Positions 25,309 to 34,799 are shown, counted from the first letter of the stretch. The stretch is 64,000 nucleotides of DNA from Kribbella voronezhensis (GCF_004365175.1 NZ_SOCE01000002.1:930001-994000); one strand, 5' to 3'. Made by a program: numbers and translations. The notes: a model not told the origin generated them from the sequence alone.

Positions 25309-26165
25309 GCCCCAGCTGGTCCGACGGCGCCGCGGCGGTGGCCGCCCTGACCTTCGACGTCGACGCGGAGACGCCGGTACTGGCCCGCGGCCGGCGCTAC
25401 GCCGAGCACGTCTCGACCATGTCTCACCAGGCGTACGGTCCGGACGTCGGCGTACCGCGGATCCTCGACCTGCTGGACGAGCTCGAGGTCGCGGCGACCT
25501 TCTTCGTCCCTGGCTGGGTCGCCGAGCAACGCCCGGGCCTCGCCGCCTCGATCGTCGAGCGCGGGCACGAGGTGGCACATCACTCGTACAGCCATCGGCC
25601 GCCGACGTCGTTGACCGGCCAGGAGGAGCGTGACGACTTCGAGCGGGCGCTGGCGGTGTTCGATGCCCAAGGCATCGAGGTGTTCGGGCACCGTGCCGCC
25701 CTGTGGGAGGCGACCACGCGGACCGCGGAACTGATCGCCGAGCATGGCTTGCTGTACGACTCGTCGTTGATGGGCGACGACCGGCCGTACCTGCTGCAGG
25801 CGGGCGGAGTGGTCGAGCTGCCGGTGCACTGGTCGCTGGACGACTGGGAGCAGTACGCGTTCCTGCCGGAGCCGGACATCGGTTCGGTGATCGAGTCGCC
25901 GCGCAAGGTTCTGGAGCTGTGGAAGGCCGAGCTCGACGGCATGCGGTTCTATCGGTGCCTGTTCACGCTCTGCCTGCATCCGTTCCTGTCCGGCCGGCCT
26001 GGTCGCTTGATGGCGGTGCGGGAGCTGATCGAGTACGCCCGGTCGTGCGGCGACGTGAGCTTTGCCCGGTGCCGCGACATCGCCGTACGGGCGCAGGCGG
26101 ACGACACGCTGCCGGTGCGGCCGGTGTCCGTGCCGCATGCGAGTCGGGACGTCTACCCGGACTGA
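25305..26165 (+). CDS. Polysaccharide-deacetylase-fold hydrolase (NodB/PuuE-like)
   Basis: A 286-residue CE4-fold metal hydrolase: FDVDAE at residues about 16-21 (metal Asp), HEVAHHSYSH (metal His pair), and GHRAALWE near 130. There is no signal peptide, so the enzyme is cytosolic. This makes cell-wall deacetylation unlikely and fits the PuuE allantoinase/formamide-hydrolase side of the family. Within this operon a cyclic amide or N-acyl substrate is plausible. The end overlaps the convergent PucR gene by 13 bases. Confidence 0.88.
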   Translation: MSPSWSDGAAAVAALTFDVDAETPVLARGRRYAEHVSTMSHQAYGPDVGVPRILDLLDELEVAATFFVPGWVAEQRPGLAASIVERGHEVAHHSYSHRPPTSLTGQEERDDFERALAVFDAQGIEVFGHRAALWEATTRTAELIAEHGLLYDSSLMGDDRPYLLQAGGVVELPVHWSLDDWEQYAFLPEPDIGSVIESPRKVLELWKAELDGMRFYRCLFTLCLHPFLSGRPGRLMAVRELIEYARSCGDVSFARCRDIAVRAQADDTLPVRPVSVPHASRDVYPD

Positions 26166-27715
26166 ACCAGCTCGTCGGCTTCCAAGGCCAGGTAGAGATC
26201 GACCCGGTCCTCGGTCCGGGTGACGTCGCGGCCGGTCAGCTCGGTGATCTTCGCCAGCCGGTTGCGCAAGGTGTTGACGTGCACGTACAGGGCGGCCGCG
26301 GTCGCGCCGTACTGGCCGTCGTGCTGGAGGAAGGCCCGCAGAGTGACCTCCAGATTCGCGGCGCGCTTGTGGTCGAACTCGCGCAGGGGCCGCAAGATCC
26401 CGTCCGCGAACCCGCGCAGTGTCTCGGTGGTCTGCAGACCCAGCAGCAATCGATGGGTGCCGAGGTCGTGGAACGACGCGACGGCCGGCGTCGACCGGCG
26501 CCGTAGTACCCGGCAGGCCTCACGGGACTGGATCAGTGGCTGCCGGAGCGCCTGGGCATTGGCCGCCGGCTCGCCCAGCCCGATCACCGTACGGCGGTCC
26601 GGGAAGCGCCGTGTGATCGTGCGGTGCAAAGCTGCGGCCAACTCGCGCACGTCCTGCCGAGGCCGCTGCAGTACGGCCACCACATCTTGGGTGCCTCCGG
26701 CAACGACCACGGCGAGGCCCGTCGCCAGGAAGAAGCCGCTGATTGTTTCGGTGAGCCCGGGCAGCGTGGATTCCTCCCCGTCGGCGAAGGCGGTGGTCAG
26801 CACGATCAGCTCACCGCCCGGGTCGACTCCGAACGCCCGCAACCGGTCCGGGACCTCCGCGGCTCGCTGGGCACCGGAGAGAATCATGTCGAGCAGTTCG
26901 CTGGCGAACCGCAGCTCGATCGCCTGCACTGCTTGCTGTTTGGCGACCTCCAAGCTCAGGAAACGAGCCGCCTGCTCGAGCGCGTCCTGCTCCGCCCGGC
27001 TCAGCTCGGCCAACGGCCGCACGCAGACAAGAGCCGCGTCGGTGTCGCCGACAGCGCCGACCAGGAACAACGTCGCCCGGCCGATCCCCGCCTCGAGATC
27101 CACCTCCAGCGCGGGCGGCCGCCGAGCCAGACCCGCCGCGATCAGCCGGCATTGCTCGGGGGTGAGCTGCGCGCCGGCCGCCGCCAATGGGCGCGCCATC
27201 CGGTCCACCACGACCAGCGGCAGATCGTGCTCACGCCGGAGAACGGCCAGTACGCCGGACGCTCCAGCACCGTGCGAGATCGCGGCGGCCAGCGCGTCTC
27301 CACGCCGTACCATCCCCACCAGCGCATCACGGCGTTGATCGGCCTGGAGCATCGACGCGGCCTGCGTCACGGCGGTGAACGGTACTTCGATCGCGATCTC
27401 CGCCAGCGGCAACGCGAGCCGCTCGCACGCCCGCACCAGTTCGTCGGGCGTCGACGGCGCCTCCTCGCGCAGCCCGAACACGATTCCGGCGGCACCCGCG
27501 CGGTGCACGTTAGCCGCGAACTCCGCCGCGGTCGTCTCGGCCAGCCACAGACCGTTGGTGAGCACGAGTTCCCGCTCCCGCACGTACGCCGACGGGTCGG
27601 GCAGTTCCGTGTTGTGCACCCACAACGCCTCGCGCTCCAGCGCGCCCGGCGCTCCGGGGACCAGCACCGTCAGCTCCAGAGCCGGATCCCGAACCAGGGC
27701 AGCAAGACTGAGCAC
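26153..27715 (-). CDS. PucR-family transcriptional regulator
   Basis: About 520 residues. It has an N-terminal PucR sensory domain (VLVPGAPGALEREALWVHNT, ERELVLTNGLWLAETT), a central GGDEF-like segment, and a C-terminal HTH_30 (QYGATAAALYVHVNTLRNRL). PucR proteins activate purine or other nitrogen-compound catabolism. The GTG at 27715 (LSLAALV) was preferred over an upstream ATG that lies in the promoter region. It is divergent from the NCS1 permease gene and probably controls both arms of the cluster. Confidence 0.92.
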   Translation of the reverse strand: MLSLAALVRDPALELTVLVPGAPGALEREALWVHNTELPDPSAYVRERELVLTNGLWLAETTAAEFAANVHRAGAAGIVFGLREEAPSTPDELVRACERLALPLAEIAIEVPFTAVTQAASMLQADQRRDALVGMVRRGDALAAAISHGAGASGVLAVLRREHDLPLVVVDRMARPLAAAGAQLTPEQCRLIAAGLARRPPALEVDLEAGIGRATLFLVGAVGDTDAALVCVRPLAELSRAEQDALEQAARFLSLEVAKQQAVQAIELRFASELLDMILSGAQRAAEVPDRLRAFGVDPGGELIVLTTAFADGEESTLPGLTETISGFFLATGLAVVVAGGTQDVVAVLQRPRQDVRELAAALHRTITRRFPDRRTVIGLGEPAANAQALRQPLIQSREACRVLRRRSTPAVASFHDLGTHRLLLGLQTTETLRGFADGILRPLREFDHKRAANLEVTLRAFLQHDGQYGATAAALYVHVNTLRNRLAKITELTGRDVTRTEDRVDLYLALEADELVQSG

Positions 27716-27836
27716 CCTGTGAACATATCCAGCCGGGGCGGATTTCACTAGAGGTTCAGCCACTGACCCGAGCATGTTCCGACTGCTTTCCTGGGCCGAT
27801 CAGCGTGACCTGTCGCACTATTGCCTGGAGGCCGTC

Positions 27837-29246
27837 ATGCGTACCGAGACCGAAGCCGTTCCCTTCGATGCCCACGGCGTCGACCCGATCCCGGCCGGCG
27901 GCCGGGACTCCACCCCGCGCGAGCAGTTCTGGATCTGGTCCGGGGCGAACCTCGCCCCGATCAACTGGGTGCTCGGGGCACTCGGCATCACGCTCGGGCT
28001 GAGTCTGCTGGAAACCCTGCTCGTTGTTGCCATCGGCAACCTGATGGGCTGCGCGGTGTTCGGGTTGTTCAACGTCATCGGCCACCGGACCGCGGTCAAC
28101 CAGATGGTGCTGGGCCGGGCGGCGTTCGGCCGTCGCGGGGCCGCCGTACCGGGAGTGGTCCAGTGCCTGCTCACCATGGCCTGGGTCGGGGTCAACACCT
28201 GGGTGGTGCTGGATCTGGTGCTGGCGATTCTCGGCAAGCTCGGGGTGCACGGCGGCGTCGTACTGGAGTACCTGGTGGCGGCCGTGATCATGATCGTCCA
28301 GCTCGGACTCGCGCTGTACGGCTTCTACGCGATTCGCACGTTCGAGAAGTACACCGTGCCGCTCACTGTCCTCGTGATGGCGGTGATGACGGTGCTGGCG
28401 TTGAGCCAGGCCGATCTGCACTGGACCGCCGCGAGCACCGACGGACCAGCGGCGAAGGTCACCGCGATCACGCAACTGATGACCGCGATCGGGATCGGCT
28501 GGGGCCTGAGCTGGCTGCCGTACTCCGCGGACTACAGCCGCTTCGTCCGGCCGTCCGCATCCAGCCGGGCGGTGTTCTGGTCATCCATGCTCGGGATGTA
28601 CGTGCCGACCGTATGGCTCGCCGCTCTCGGCGCCTGCCTGGCCAGCGCGGGCAGCGGCAGCGACCCGTCGACGCTCGTGATCAGCACATTCGGCGCGTTG
28701 GCGCTGCCGGTACTGCTGCTGATCATGCACGGGCCGGTCGCCACCAACATCCTGAATCTGTACTCCTGCTCGCTGGCCGCGCTCTCGATCGGTGTCCGCG
28801 CGGCCCGCTGGAAGGTCACCCTGGTAGCCGGTCTGGTCGCCTCCGGTGTACTGGTCGTCTTCGTCCGCGCCGACAGCTTCGCGTCCGCCTTCGACCAGTG
28901 GATGGTGTCGATCCTGGTCTGGATCAGTCCGTGGGCAACGATCGTCGGCCTCGACTATTTCGTCGTACGCCGTGGCCGGCTCGACATCGCCGAGCTGTAC
29001 GCCGCGGACTCGGCGTACGGGCGTTGGAACAAGGGCGCCCTGCTGAGTCTCGCGGCCGGGCTGGTGGCGGGCTGGTGCTGGCAGTACGGGCTGGTCCCGG
29101 CGATGCAGGGACCGATGGCCACGGCGATGAACGGGACCGACTTCTCGTGGTTGTCCAGTTCGCTCGTCGCCGGTGGGCTGTACTGGCTGGTCTCGCGGCA
29201 GCGCAGCATCGTGAAGGTCGCCAGCGTGGGGTGGGAGGGCCGGTGA
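27837..29246 (+). CDS. NCS1-family nucleobase/cytosine permease
   Basis: A 469-residue, 12-helix transporter of the nucleobase:cation symporter-1 family: REQFWIWSGANLAPINWVLG in helix 1, FNVIGHRTAVNQMVLGRAAF, and SWLPYSADYSRFV in helix 6. Substrates of this family are cytosine, uracil, allantoin, hydantoins or related heterocycles. The ATG at 27837 has TGGAGG six bases upstream. Its stop overlaps the asparaginase GTG (GTGA). It probably imports the nitrogen compound degraded by the cluster. Confidence 0.93.
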   Translation: MRTETEAVPFDAHGVDPIPAGGRDSTPREQFWIWSGANLAPINWVLGALGITLGLSLLETLLVVAIGNLMGCAVFGLFNVIGHRTAVNQMVLGRAAFGRRGAAVPGVVQCLLTMAWVGVNTWVVLDLVLAILGKLGVHGGVVLEYLVAAVIMIVQLGLALYGFYAIRTFEKYTVPLTVLVMAVMTVLALSQADLHWTAASTDGPAAKVTAITQLMTAIGIGWGLSWLPYSADYSRFVRPSASSRAVFWSSMLGMYVPTVWLAALGACLASAGSGSDPSTLVISTFGALALPVLLLIMHGPVATNILNLYSCSLAALSIGVRAARWKVTLVAGLVASGVLVVFVRADSFASAFDQWMVSILVWISPWATIVGLDYFVVRRGRLDIAELYAADSAYGRWNKGALLSLAAGLVAGWCWQYGLVPAMQGPMATAMNGTDFSWLSSSLVAGGLYWLVSRQRSIVKVASVGWEGR

Positions 29247-30193
29247 ACGTCGGTCTGCTGACGACCGGTGGGACGATCGCGTCCGCGCCGGGACCTGATG
29301 GCACGGTCGGCGTGGCCGTGGCCGGCCGCGACCTGCACGGCCTCGACGACTGGCCGGTGCCGGTGACAGTACGGGAAGTGGCGCTGCGGCACAGCTTCGC
29401 GCTGTCACTTGCGGAGGTACGAGATCTCGTGAGCACCATCCGCGCCGAGGCAGCGCAGTACGACGGCCTTGTTGTCACCCACGGCACGGACACGCTGGAG
29501 GAGACCGCGTACCTCCTCGACCTGGTGACGCCTGCCGACTCGGTTCCCGTCGTACTGACCGGCGCACAGCGTCATGCGGGGGAGCGGGACGGCGATGGGC
29601 CACGCAATCTCGCCGACGCGGTCCGGATCGCCGCCTCGCCGGCGGCTCGTGGCCTGGGCCCCCTCGTCGTCATGGACGGCCGGATCCACGCCGCCCGCCA
29701 GGCCGTCAAGGCGCACACCCTGGCGCTCGACGCGTTCGCGTCGTTCGACGGCGGCCCGATCGGCGAGGTGCGGCGGGGGAGCGTGCGGATCTGGTCGTCA
29801 CCGGTCCGCCCGGCCGGTTTCGACCTGGCTCCCGTCCTTCCCCGCGTTGATGTCGTCACCTCGTACGTCGGCGCCGACGGCGTCCAACTCGCGGCCTGCC
29901 GGGAAGCCGGTGCCCGCGGGATCGTCCTGGAGGCCCTCGGCGCGGGAAATCCGACCCCGGGCCTGCTGGCCGAGGTCCGTCGCTGTCTGTCGGCCGGTCT
30001 GCCCGTCCTCGTCACCAGCCGATGTGTGTCCGGCCCGACCGCCGCGATCTACGGCCACGGCGGCGGCGCCGATCTCGCCGCTTCCGGCGCGCTCATGGCC
30101 GGTTCACTCCCTTCCTCAAAGGCCCGGCTCCTCCTGTCGATCGCCCTCGCCACCGACGCCCTTCCGCGCCTCGGCGACCACCTCGCCGCCTGA
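29243..30193 (+). CDS. Asparaginase-family amidohydrolase
   Basis: A 316-residue protein of the type I/II asparaginase fold. The first catalytic Thr lies in LLTTGGTIAS, the second in VVTHGTDTLEETAYLL, and SYVGADG is the dimer-site loop. There is no signal peptide, so it is cytosolic. It converts L-asparagine or another small amide to the acid plus ammonia. Translational coupling to an NCS1 permease suggests a ring-opening product as substrate rather than asparagine itself; this is inference. Confidence 0.92.
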   Translation: MNVGLLTTGGTIASAPGPDGTVGVAVAGRDLHGLDDWPVPVTVREVALRHSFALSLAEVRDLVSTIRAEAAQYDGLVVTHGTDTLEETAYLLDLVTPADSVPVVLTGAQRHAGERDGDGPRNLADAVRIAASPAARGLGPLVVMDGRIHAARQAVKAHTLALDAFASFDGGPIGEVRRGSVRIWSSPVRPAGFDLAPVLPRVDVVTSYVGADGVQLAACREAGARGIVLEALGAGNPTPGLLAEVRRCLSAGLPVLVTSRCVSGPTAAIYGHGGGADLAASGALMAGSLPSSKARLLLSIALATDALPRLGDHLAA

Positions 30194-30458
30194 GAGCCGC
30201 GTTGTCACACCGGCGGACGTCAACACTGCCTCGCGGCGACTCAGTTGCCATAGGCAACAGAACGGCGCAAGCCTCGTGGTTCCACCGCGGGTGTAGCGCG
30301 ACGTCCACTCTCTCCGCGGCGAAGCGTGGAAGTGGGCGACCATTTGAGGTGTGAAGTCGCGGCCTCTGGTCGGTCCGTGGCGGTGACATCGGCGCCTATC
30401 CGTGCGACTGTGAGAGGACCCGTTGCACCGCAGGACAAGTTGAGAGAGCGGCACGCCC

Positions 30459-31225
30459 ATGAGCAGAGGCGAGCCTGAACGATTCCGGACCTATCTGCAC
30501 GCCCCGCTCCATATCGGGCAGGAGACCGACGGCCGGGTGATCACGATGATGCCGGTCGGATTGTTGTCGACGTCCAACGCCTCTCAGTTGCGCGACGCGC
30601 TCCTGAAATGTGTGGCCGATCAGCCGACAGCGATCGTGGTCGACCTGGCATTGCTTCGCGTTCATCAGATCTATGCCTTGAGTATCTTCGCGTGGTCGCG
30701 CGGCAGGCGGCGTTGTGGTCCGGAGTACCGCTGCTGCTGGTCGCGGGGCACGACCTGGAACGCCAGCTTCAGTCCAGGTCGTTAGGGCGCTTTGTCGGGA
30801 TCTACCCCACGATCCGCGGTGCGTGGGGGGCTATTCCGAAGCGGCCCGTCCGGCTGTTGGCGTTGAGGCGGCTGCCGAACGACGCACGCAGCGCCAGGAC
30901 GAGCCGTACCCAGGTCGCCGAGACCTGCGAGAGTTGGGGCTGTTCCCGGCTGACGACGGACGCGGTGGCGGTGAGCGACGAGTTGGTCAGCAACGGGCTG
31001 CGCTACACCCAGTGCGACCTGAGCCACCGCTTGGAGCTACGACGCGGATTGCTGACTGTCGCCGTGACCGACTCGAGCCCGGAGCCGGCGCAGCTGAGAG
31101 AAGAGCGTGACGGCGAGCTGCCGACTGGTGGGTTCGGGTTGCAGCTGGTGTCGGCGTTCTCGGCCGCGTGGGGGTCGTCGCCCACTTCGGCCGGCGGAAA
31201 GACCGTCTGGGCAGTACTGCGCTGA
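30459..31225 (+). pseudogene. STAS plus anti-sigma-type ATPase protein, broken by a frameshift
   Basis: Two overlapping frames together encode one familiar actinobacterial protein. The first (from ATG 30459) gives the STAS half (VDLALLRVHQIYALSIFA). The second continues with VVARQAALWSGVPLLL and a HATPase half (AVSDELVSNGLRYT as N box, GGFGLQLVSAFSAAWG as G2). Restoring one G near 30691 (TTCGCG-GTGGTC) joins them exactly. As written the STAS frame ends at 30785. Intact relatives control sigma factors through phosphorylation switches. Whether this is a real mutation or a sequence error cannot be decided here. Confidence 0.8.
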
Positions 31226-31502
31226 AGACCGCCGGGACCCGAGGCTGGGACGTGTCTGCTACGGAATCTCGGGATTCCGGCGCCAAGGCGGCGTTGGGCG
31301 TAGTGTCGGAGGGGCAGTGTGCGATTGGCAGTGACCGTGGACAGCGAGTTCATGGGCTGCAGGCAGCGCGCATTGCCGATGAGAGGGAAGCCGATGAACG
31401 AGCGACCCACACCAGTGCGGCCTGATGATGTTACGAGTAGAGCCGATGAGCGCGACCGGGTGGATTCGAAGGGCGACCGAACCTCTGCCGCCGACGACCG
31501 CG

Positions 31503-31949
31503 TCAGCCTGACCGCAGCACCCCGCGACCGCCGCTGACCGCCCGAAGGTGACGGTGTTCGACGAGCTGGACGGCCCAGATCGTCATGACGAGGCCGACGA
31601 AGACGGTCAGGAGGAGCTCGGCGGCTGAGGTGTCGGCCAGCGCCAGGGCCAGCAGGCCGCTGGTGGTCGCGGCCACCGACAGCAGCGTCGTGAGCCAACT
31701 GATGGCGCCGTTGTACTGGTCGTCGGCCAGCATGACCAGCGCGCTGCCGCCGAGCATGAGGGCCAGGGCGGACATCGCGCGCAGATCATCGGCCAGCAGG
31801 ACCTCCTTGCCTGCCACGACGGCGACATAAGGCACGACGAGGGTGCCGACCAGCGTGGTGGCGACGAGGTCGCGGGTCCGGCGTTCCGCCATCGCGGGGC
31901 GTGGGTAGCGATGATGTCGAGGCCACAGCGGCCTGATGACGAGTTGCAT
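31503..31949 (-). CDS. Small membrane protein of unknown function
   Basis: A 148-residue protein with a basic N-terminus and about four hydrophobic segments (LVATTLVGTLVVPYVAVVAG, MSALALMLGGSALVMLA, WLTTLLSVAATTSGLLALAL, LLLTVFVGLVMTIWAVQLV). No family recognised. It lies downstream of the pyruvate phosphate dikinase gene on the same strand and may be cotranscribed with it. Confidence 0.7.
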   Translation of the reverse strand: MQLVIRPLWPRHHRYPRPAMAERRTRDLVATTLVGTLVVPYVAVVAGKEVLLADDLRAMSALALMLGGSALVMLADDQYNGAISWLTTLLSVAATTSGLLALALADTSAAELLLTVFVGLVMTIWAVQLVEHRHLRAVSGGRGVLRSG

Positions 31950-32020
31950 GGCGTCGCTGCCTTCCCTCGGGGTTGCGCTTTCGTCGTACCACGCCCCGCA
32001 GTGGGTTCGCTTCTTTCTGG

Positions 32021-34729
32021 TCAGCGGGTGTCGGTGGTGGAGGCGGCTACCGCTGCCCGGCCGGCTTCCAGGCGAGCGACCGGAACGCGGAAGGGGGAGC
32101 AGGAGACGTAGTCGAGGCCGGCCTGGGCGAAGAAGTCGATCGAGCCCGGGTCGCCGCCGTGCTCGCCGCAGACGCCGATCACCAGGTCGGGGTTGGCCGC
32201 TCTGCCTTCGGCGACTGCGATTTCCACGAGCCGGCCGACGCCCTCGCGATCCAGCGTTTCGAAGGGAGAGACCGCGAAGATGCGGGACTCCAGGTAGCGG
32301 GGGAAGATCGTCGCCTCGACATCGTCGCGACTGAAGGCCCAGGTGAGCTGGGTGAGGTCGTTGGTGCCGAACGAGAAGAAGTCCGCGGCACGGGCGATCG
32401 CCCCGGCGCGGAGCGCGGCCCGCGGTACCTCGATCATCGTCCCGATCCGGATGGCGAGCCGCTGTCCGGTCTCGGCGGCGACGGTGGTGAGCACTTGCTC
32501 GATCTCGTGCCGGACCAGCCGCATCTCCTGCTCGCCGGCTACGAGCGGCACCATGATCTCGGGCCGGACGTCACCGCCGGCCGCGGCCACCGCGGCGGCT
32601 GCTTCGGCGATCGCCCGGGTCTGCAGGGCGAACAGACCGGGGATGACGATGCCCAGCCGGACGCCACGCAGACCGAGCATCGGGTTCATCTCGTGCATCC
32701 GGCGTACGGCGGCCAGCAACCGGTCCGCGTCGGAATCGGCGCGCCCTTGCGCGCGGTCGACCGCGACCCGAACCGACAGGTCGGTGAGGTCGGGCAGGAA
32801 CTCGTGGAGCGGCGGATCGATCAGGCGCACCGTGACGGGCAGGCCGTCCATGGCCGTGAAGATCTCGGTGAAGTCCGCGCGTTGCAGGGGCAGCAGCTGG
32901 TCGAGCGCTGCCTGCTGCTCGACCGGTCCCTCGGCCAGGATCAGCTGTTCGACCAGTTGCCGGCGTTCACCGAGGAACATGTGTTCGGTGCGGCACAGAC
33001 CGATGCCCTCGGCACCGAAGCGCCGCGCACGCCGGGCGTCCGCGGGCGTGTCGGCGTTGGCGTGGACGCCGAGCCGGCGGCGTCGGTCGGCATGCCGCAG
33101 GACGCGGTCGACCGCGGTGACCAGTTCGTCCGTTTCGTTGCCATCGGCCCCTTTTTCGAAGAAGGCGACCACCGGTGAGGGCACGACCGCGACGCGGCCG
33201 CGGTAGATCGTGCCGGTCAGGCCGTCGACCGACAGCAGGTCACCCTCGACGATCTCGACACCGCCTGAGGCGACGGCGCGACGGGCGTCGGCGTCCACGG
33301 TCAGCGTGTCCACGCCGCAGACACAGGTCTTGCCCATGCCGCGGGCGACGACGGCCGCGTGGGAGGTCTTGCCGCCCCGCGTGGTGACGATGCCTTCGGC
33401 CGCGACCATGCCCGGCAGGTCGTCCGGTGTGGTCTCGCGACGAATCAGGATCACCGGTTGTCCGGCGGCCGCGAGTCGTTGCGCCTCGGCCGAGTCGAAG
33501 GCGGCGACGCCGACTGCCGCGCCCGGCGAAGCCGCGACACCGCGAGCCAGTACCGGCGTGTCGTGCCCGCTGTCGAAGCGGGGGAACATCAGGTGGGCCA
33601 GTTGCGTACCGCTGACCCTGGCGAGGGCTTCGTCCAGCGTGATCAGGCCCTCGTCGACCAGTTGGACGGCGATCCGGAAGGCGGCCGCCGCAGTACGCTT
33701 GCCGACCCGGGTCTGCAGGATCCACAGCCGCCCGCGCTCGATCGTGAACTCGATGTCGCAGAGGTCGCGGTAGTGATGCTCCAGGGCAGACATGGCCGCC
33801 AGCAGTTCCTGGTAGCTCGCGGGGTCGATCGTGCGCAGCTCGGCCAGCGGCACAGTGTTGCGCACACCGGAGACCACGTCCTCGCCCTGCGCGTCCTGCA
33901 GGTAGTCGCCGTACACCCCGGGTTCGCCGGACGCGGGATCGCGGGTGAACGCGACGCCGGTGCCGCTGCCCGATCCACGGTTGCCGAAGACCATGGCCAT
34001 CACGTTGACCGCCGTGCCGAGGTCGTCGGGGATGCCTTCCTGCCGCCGGTACAGCTCGGCCCGCGGTGTCGACCAGGAGCGGAACACCGCACGGATCGCG
34101 AGCTCGAGTTGCTCGTGCGGATCCTGCGGGAACTCCCGGCCGGAGTACTGCGCGATGACGCCCTTGAGTGCGCCGCAGGCCCGCTCGATCGCGGGCGTCG
34201 GCAGCTCCTCCGGGGTGGCCACACCATGGACGGCGTACTCGGGCGACATTGCGGCCTGCAGGAGTTCGTCCGGCACCTCGAGCACCGTGCGCGCGTACAT
34301 CTGCAGTAGCCGACGGTAGGAATCCCACGCGAAGTGGTCGTCGCCGGAGTGCTTGGCCAGCCCGTGGACCGAGCGGTCGTTGAGGCCGATGTCGAGAATC
34401 GTCTCCATCATGCCGGGCATCGAGAATTTCGCACCGGAGCGCACGGACACCAGCAGCGGATCTTCAGCGTCGCCGAGTGCCCGGCCCAGCTCGTGCTCCA
34501 GCCGGCCCAGGTGGGCGGCGACCTCAGCGGACAGACCGGAGGGAATCTCCCCGGTGGTCAGGTAGGCACGGCAAGCCGCGGTCGTGATGGTGAACCCCGG
34601 GGGGACTGGCAGGCCGAGCCGGGTCATCTCCGCAAGGCCGGCGCCCTTGCCGCCCAGCAGATCGCTCTGCTCCTTGCTTCCCTCGGTGAAGTCGAAGACG
34701 AAGGACGTTCGGTGCTGTGTCGTGGTCAT
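32021..34729 (-). CDS. ppdK: Pyruvate, phosphate dikinase
   Basis: A 902-residue enzyme interconverting pyruvate + ATP + Pi and phosphoenolpyruvate + AMP + PPi. The N-terminal ATP-grasp domain starts LLGGKGAGLAEMTRLGLPVP. The swivelling phosphohistidine domain has GGKTSHAAVVARGMGK (His near residue 457). The C-terminal TIM barrel has FGTNDLTQLTWAFSRDD and the active-site Cys in VIGVCGEHGGDP. The length matches the family (about 880-900). The ATG at 34729 or the preceding ATG is the start. A DosR/DevR-like box just upstream suggests induction under low oxygen or dormancy. Confidence 0.97.
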   Translation of the reverse strand: MTTTQHRTSFVFDFTEGSKEQSDLLGGKGAGLAEMTRLGLPVPPGFTITTAACRAYLTTGEIPSGLSAEVAAHLGRLEHELGRALGDAEDPLLVSVRSGAKFSMPGMMETILDIGLNDRSVHGLAKHSGDDHFAWDSYRRLLQMYARTVLEVPDELLQAAMSPEYAVHGVATPEELPTPAIERACGALKGVIAQYSGREFPQDPHEQLELAIRAVFRSWSTPRAELYRRQEGIPDDLGTAVNVMAMVFGNRGSGSGTGVAFTRDPASGEPGVYGDYLQDAQGEDVVSGVRNTVPLAELRTIDPASYQELLAAMSALEHHYRDLCDIEFTIERGRLWILQTRVGKRTAAAAFRIAVQLVDEGLITLDEALARVSGTQLAHLMFPRFDSGHDTPVLARGVAASPGAAVGVAAFDSAEAQRLAAAGQPVILIRRETTPDDLPGMVAAEGIVTTRGGKTSHAAVVARGMGKTCVCGVDTLTVDADARRAVASGGVEIVEGDLLSVDGLTGTIYRGRVAVVPSPVVAFFEKGADGNETDELVTAVDRVLRHADRRRRLGVHANADTPADARRARRFGAEGIGLCRTEHMFLGERRQLVEQLILAEGPVEQQAALDQLLPLQRADFTEIFTAMDGLPVTVRLIDPPLHEFLPDLTDLSVRVAVDRAQGRADSDADRLLAAVRRMHEMNPMLGLRGVRLGIVIPGLFALQTRAIAEAAAAVAAAGGDVRPEIMVPLVAGEQEMRLVRHEIEQVLTTVAAETGQRLAIRIGTMIEVPRAALRAGAIARAADFFSFGTNDLTQLTWAFSRDDVEATIFPRYLESRIFAVSPFETLDREGVGRLVEIAVAEGRAANPDLVIGVCGEHGGDPGSIDFFAQAGLDYVSCSPFRVPVARLEAGRAAVAASTTDTR

Positions 34730-34773
34730 CAAGCCACCTCCTCTGCCACCTTCACGAAAATCCGCGGCACGGA

Positions 34774-34793
34774 GCAGGGTCTAAAGTCCCGAC
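34774..34793. promoter_or_regulatory. DosR/DevR-like box upstream of ppdK
   Basis: GGGTCTAAAGTCCC (34777-34790) differs by one base from the core GGGACTWWAGTCCC of the mycobacterial and streptomycete DosR/DevR operator; 15 of the 20 positions of the full palindrome agree. It sits 45-65 bases upstream of the ppdK start, the usual activator position. The regulator itself was not found in the window; the incomplete two-component system at the left edge is OmpR-type, not NarL-type. Confidence 0.55.
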
Positions 34794-34799
34794 TAGGCG

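Noticed and set aside
27821..30193. A 790-codon plus-strand frame ending in the asparaginase
   Set aside because: The upstream 474 codons are an out-of-frame reading of the NCS1 permease, which has clear transmembrane and family motifs; the asparaginase starts at GTG 29243.
31394..31537. A 47-codon frame rich in Asp and Arg (starting MNERPTPVRPDD)
   Set aside because: It overlaps the end of the opposite membrane-protein gene, lacks a clear ribosome-binding site and has the composition of random GC-rich DNA.
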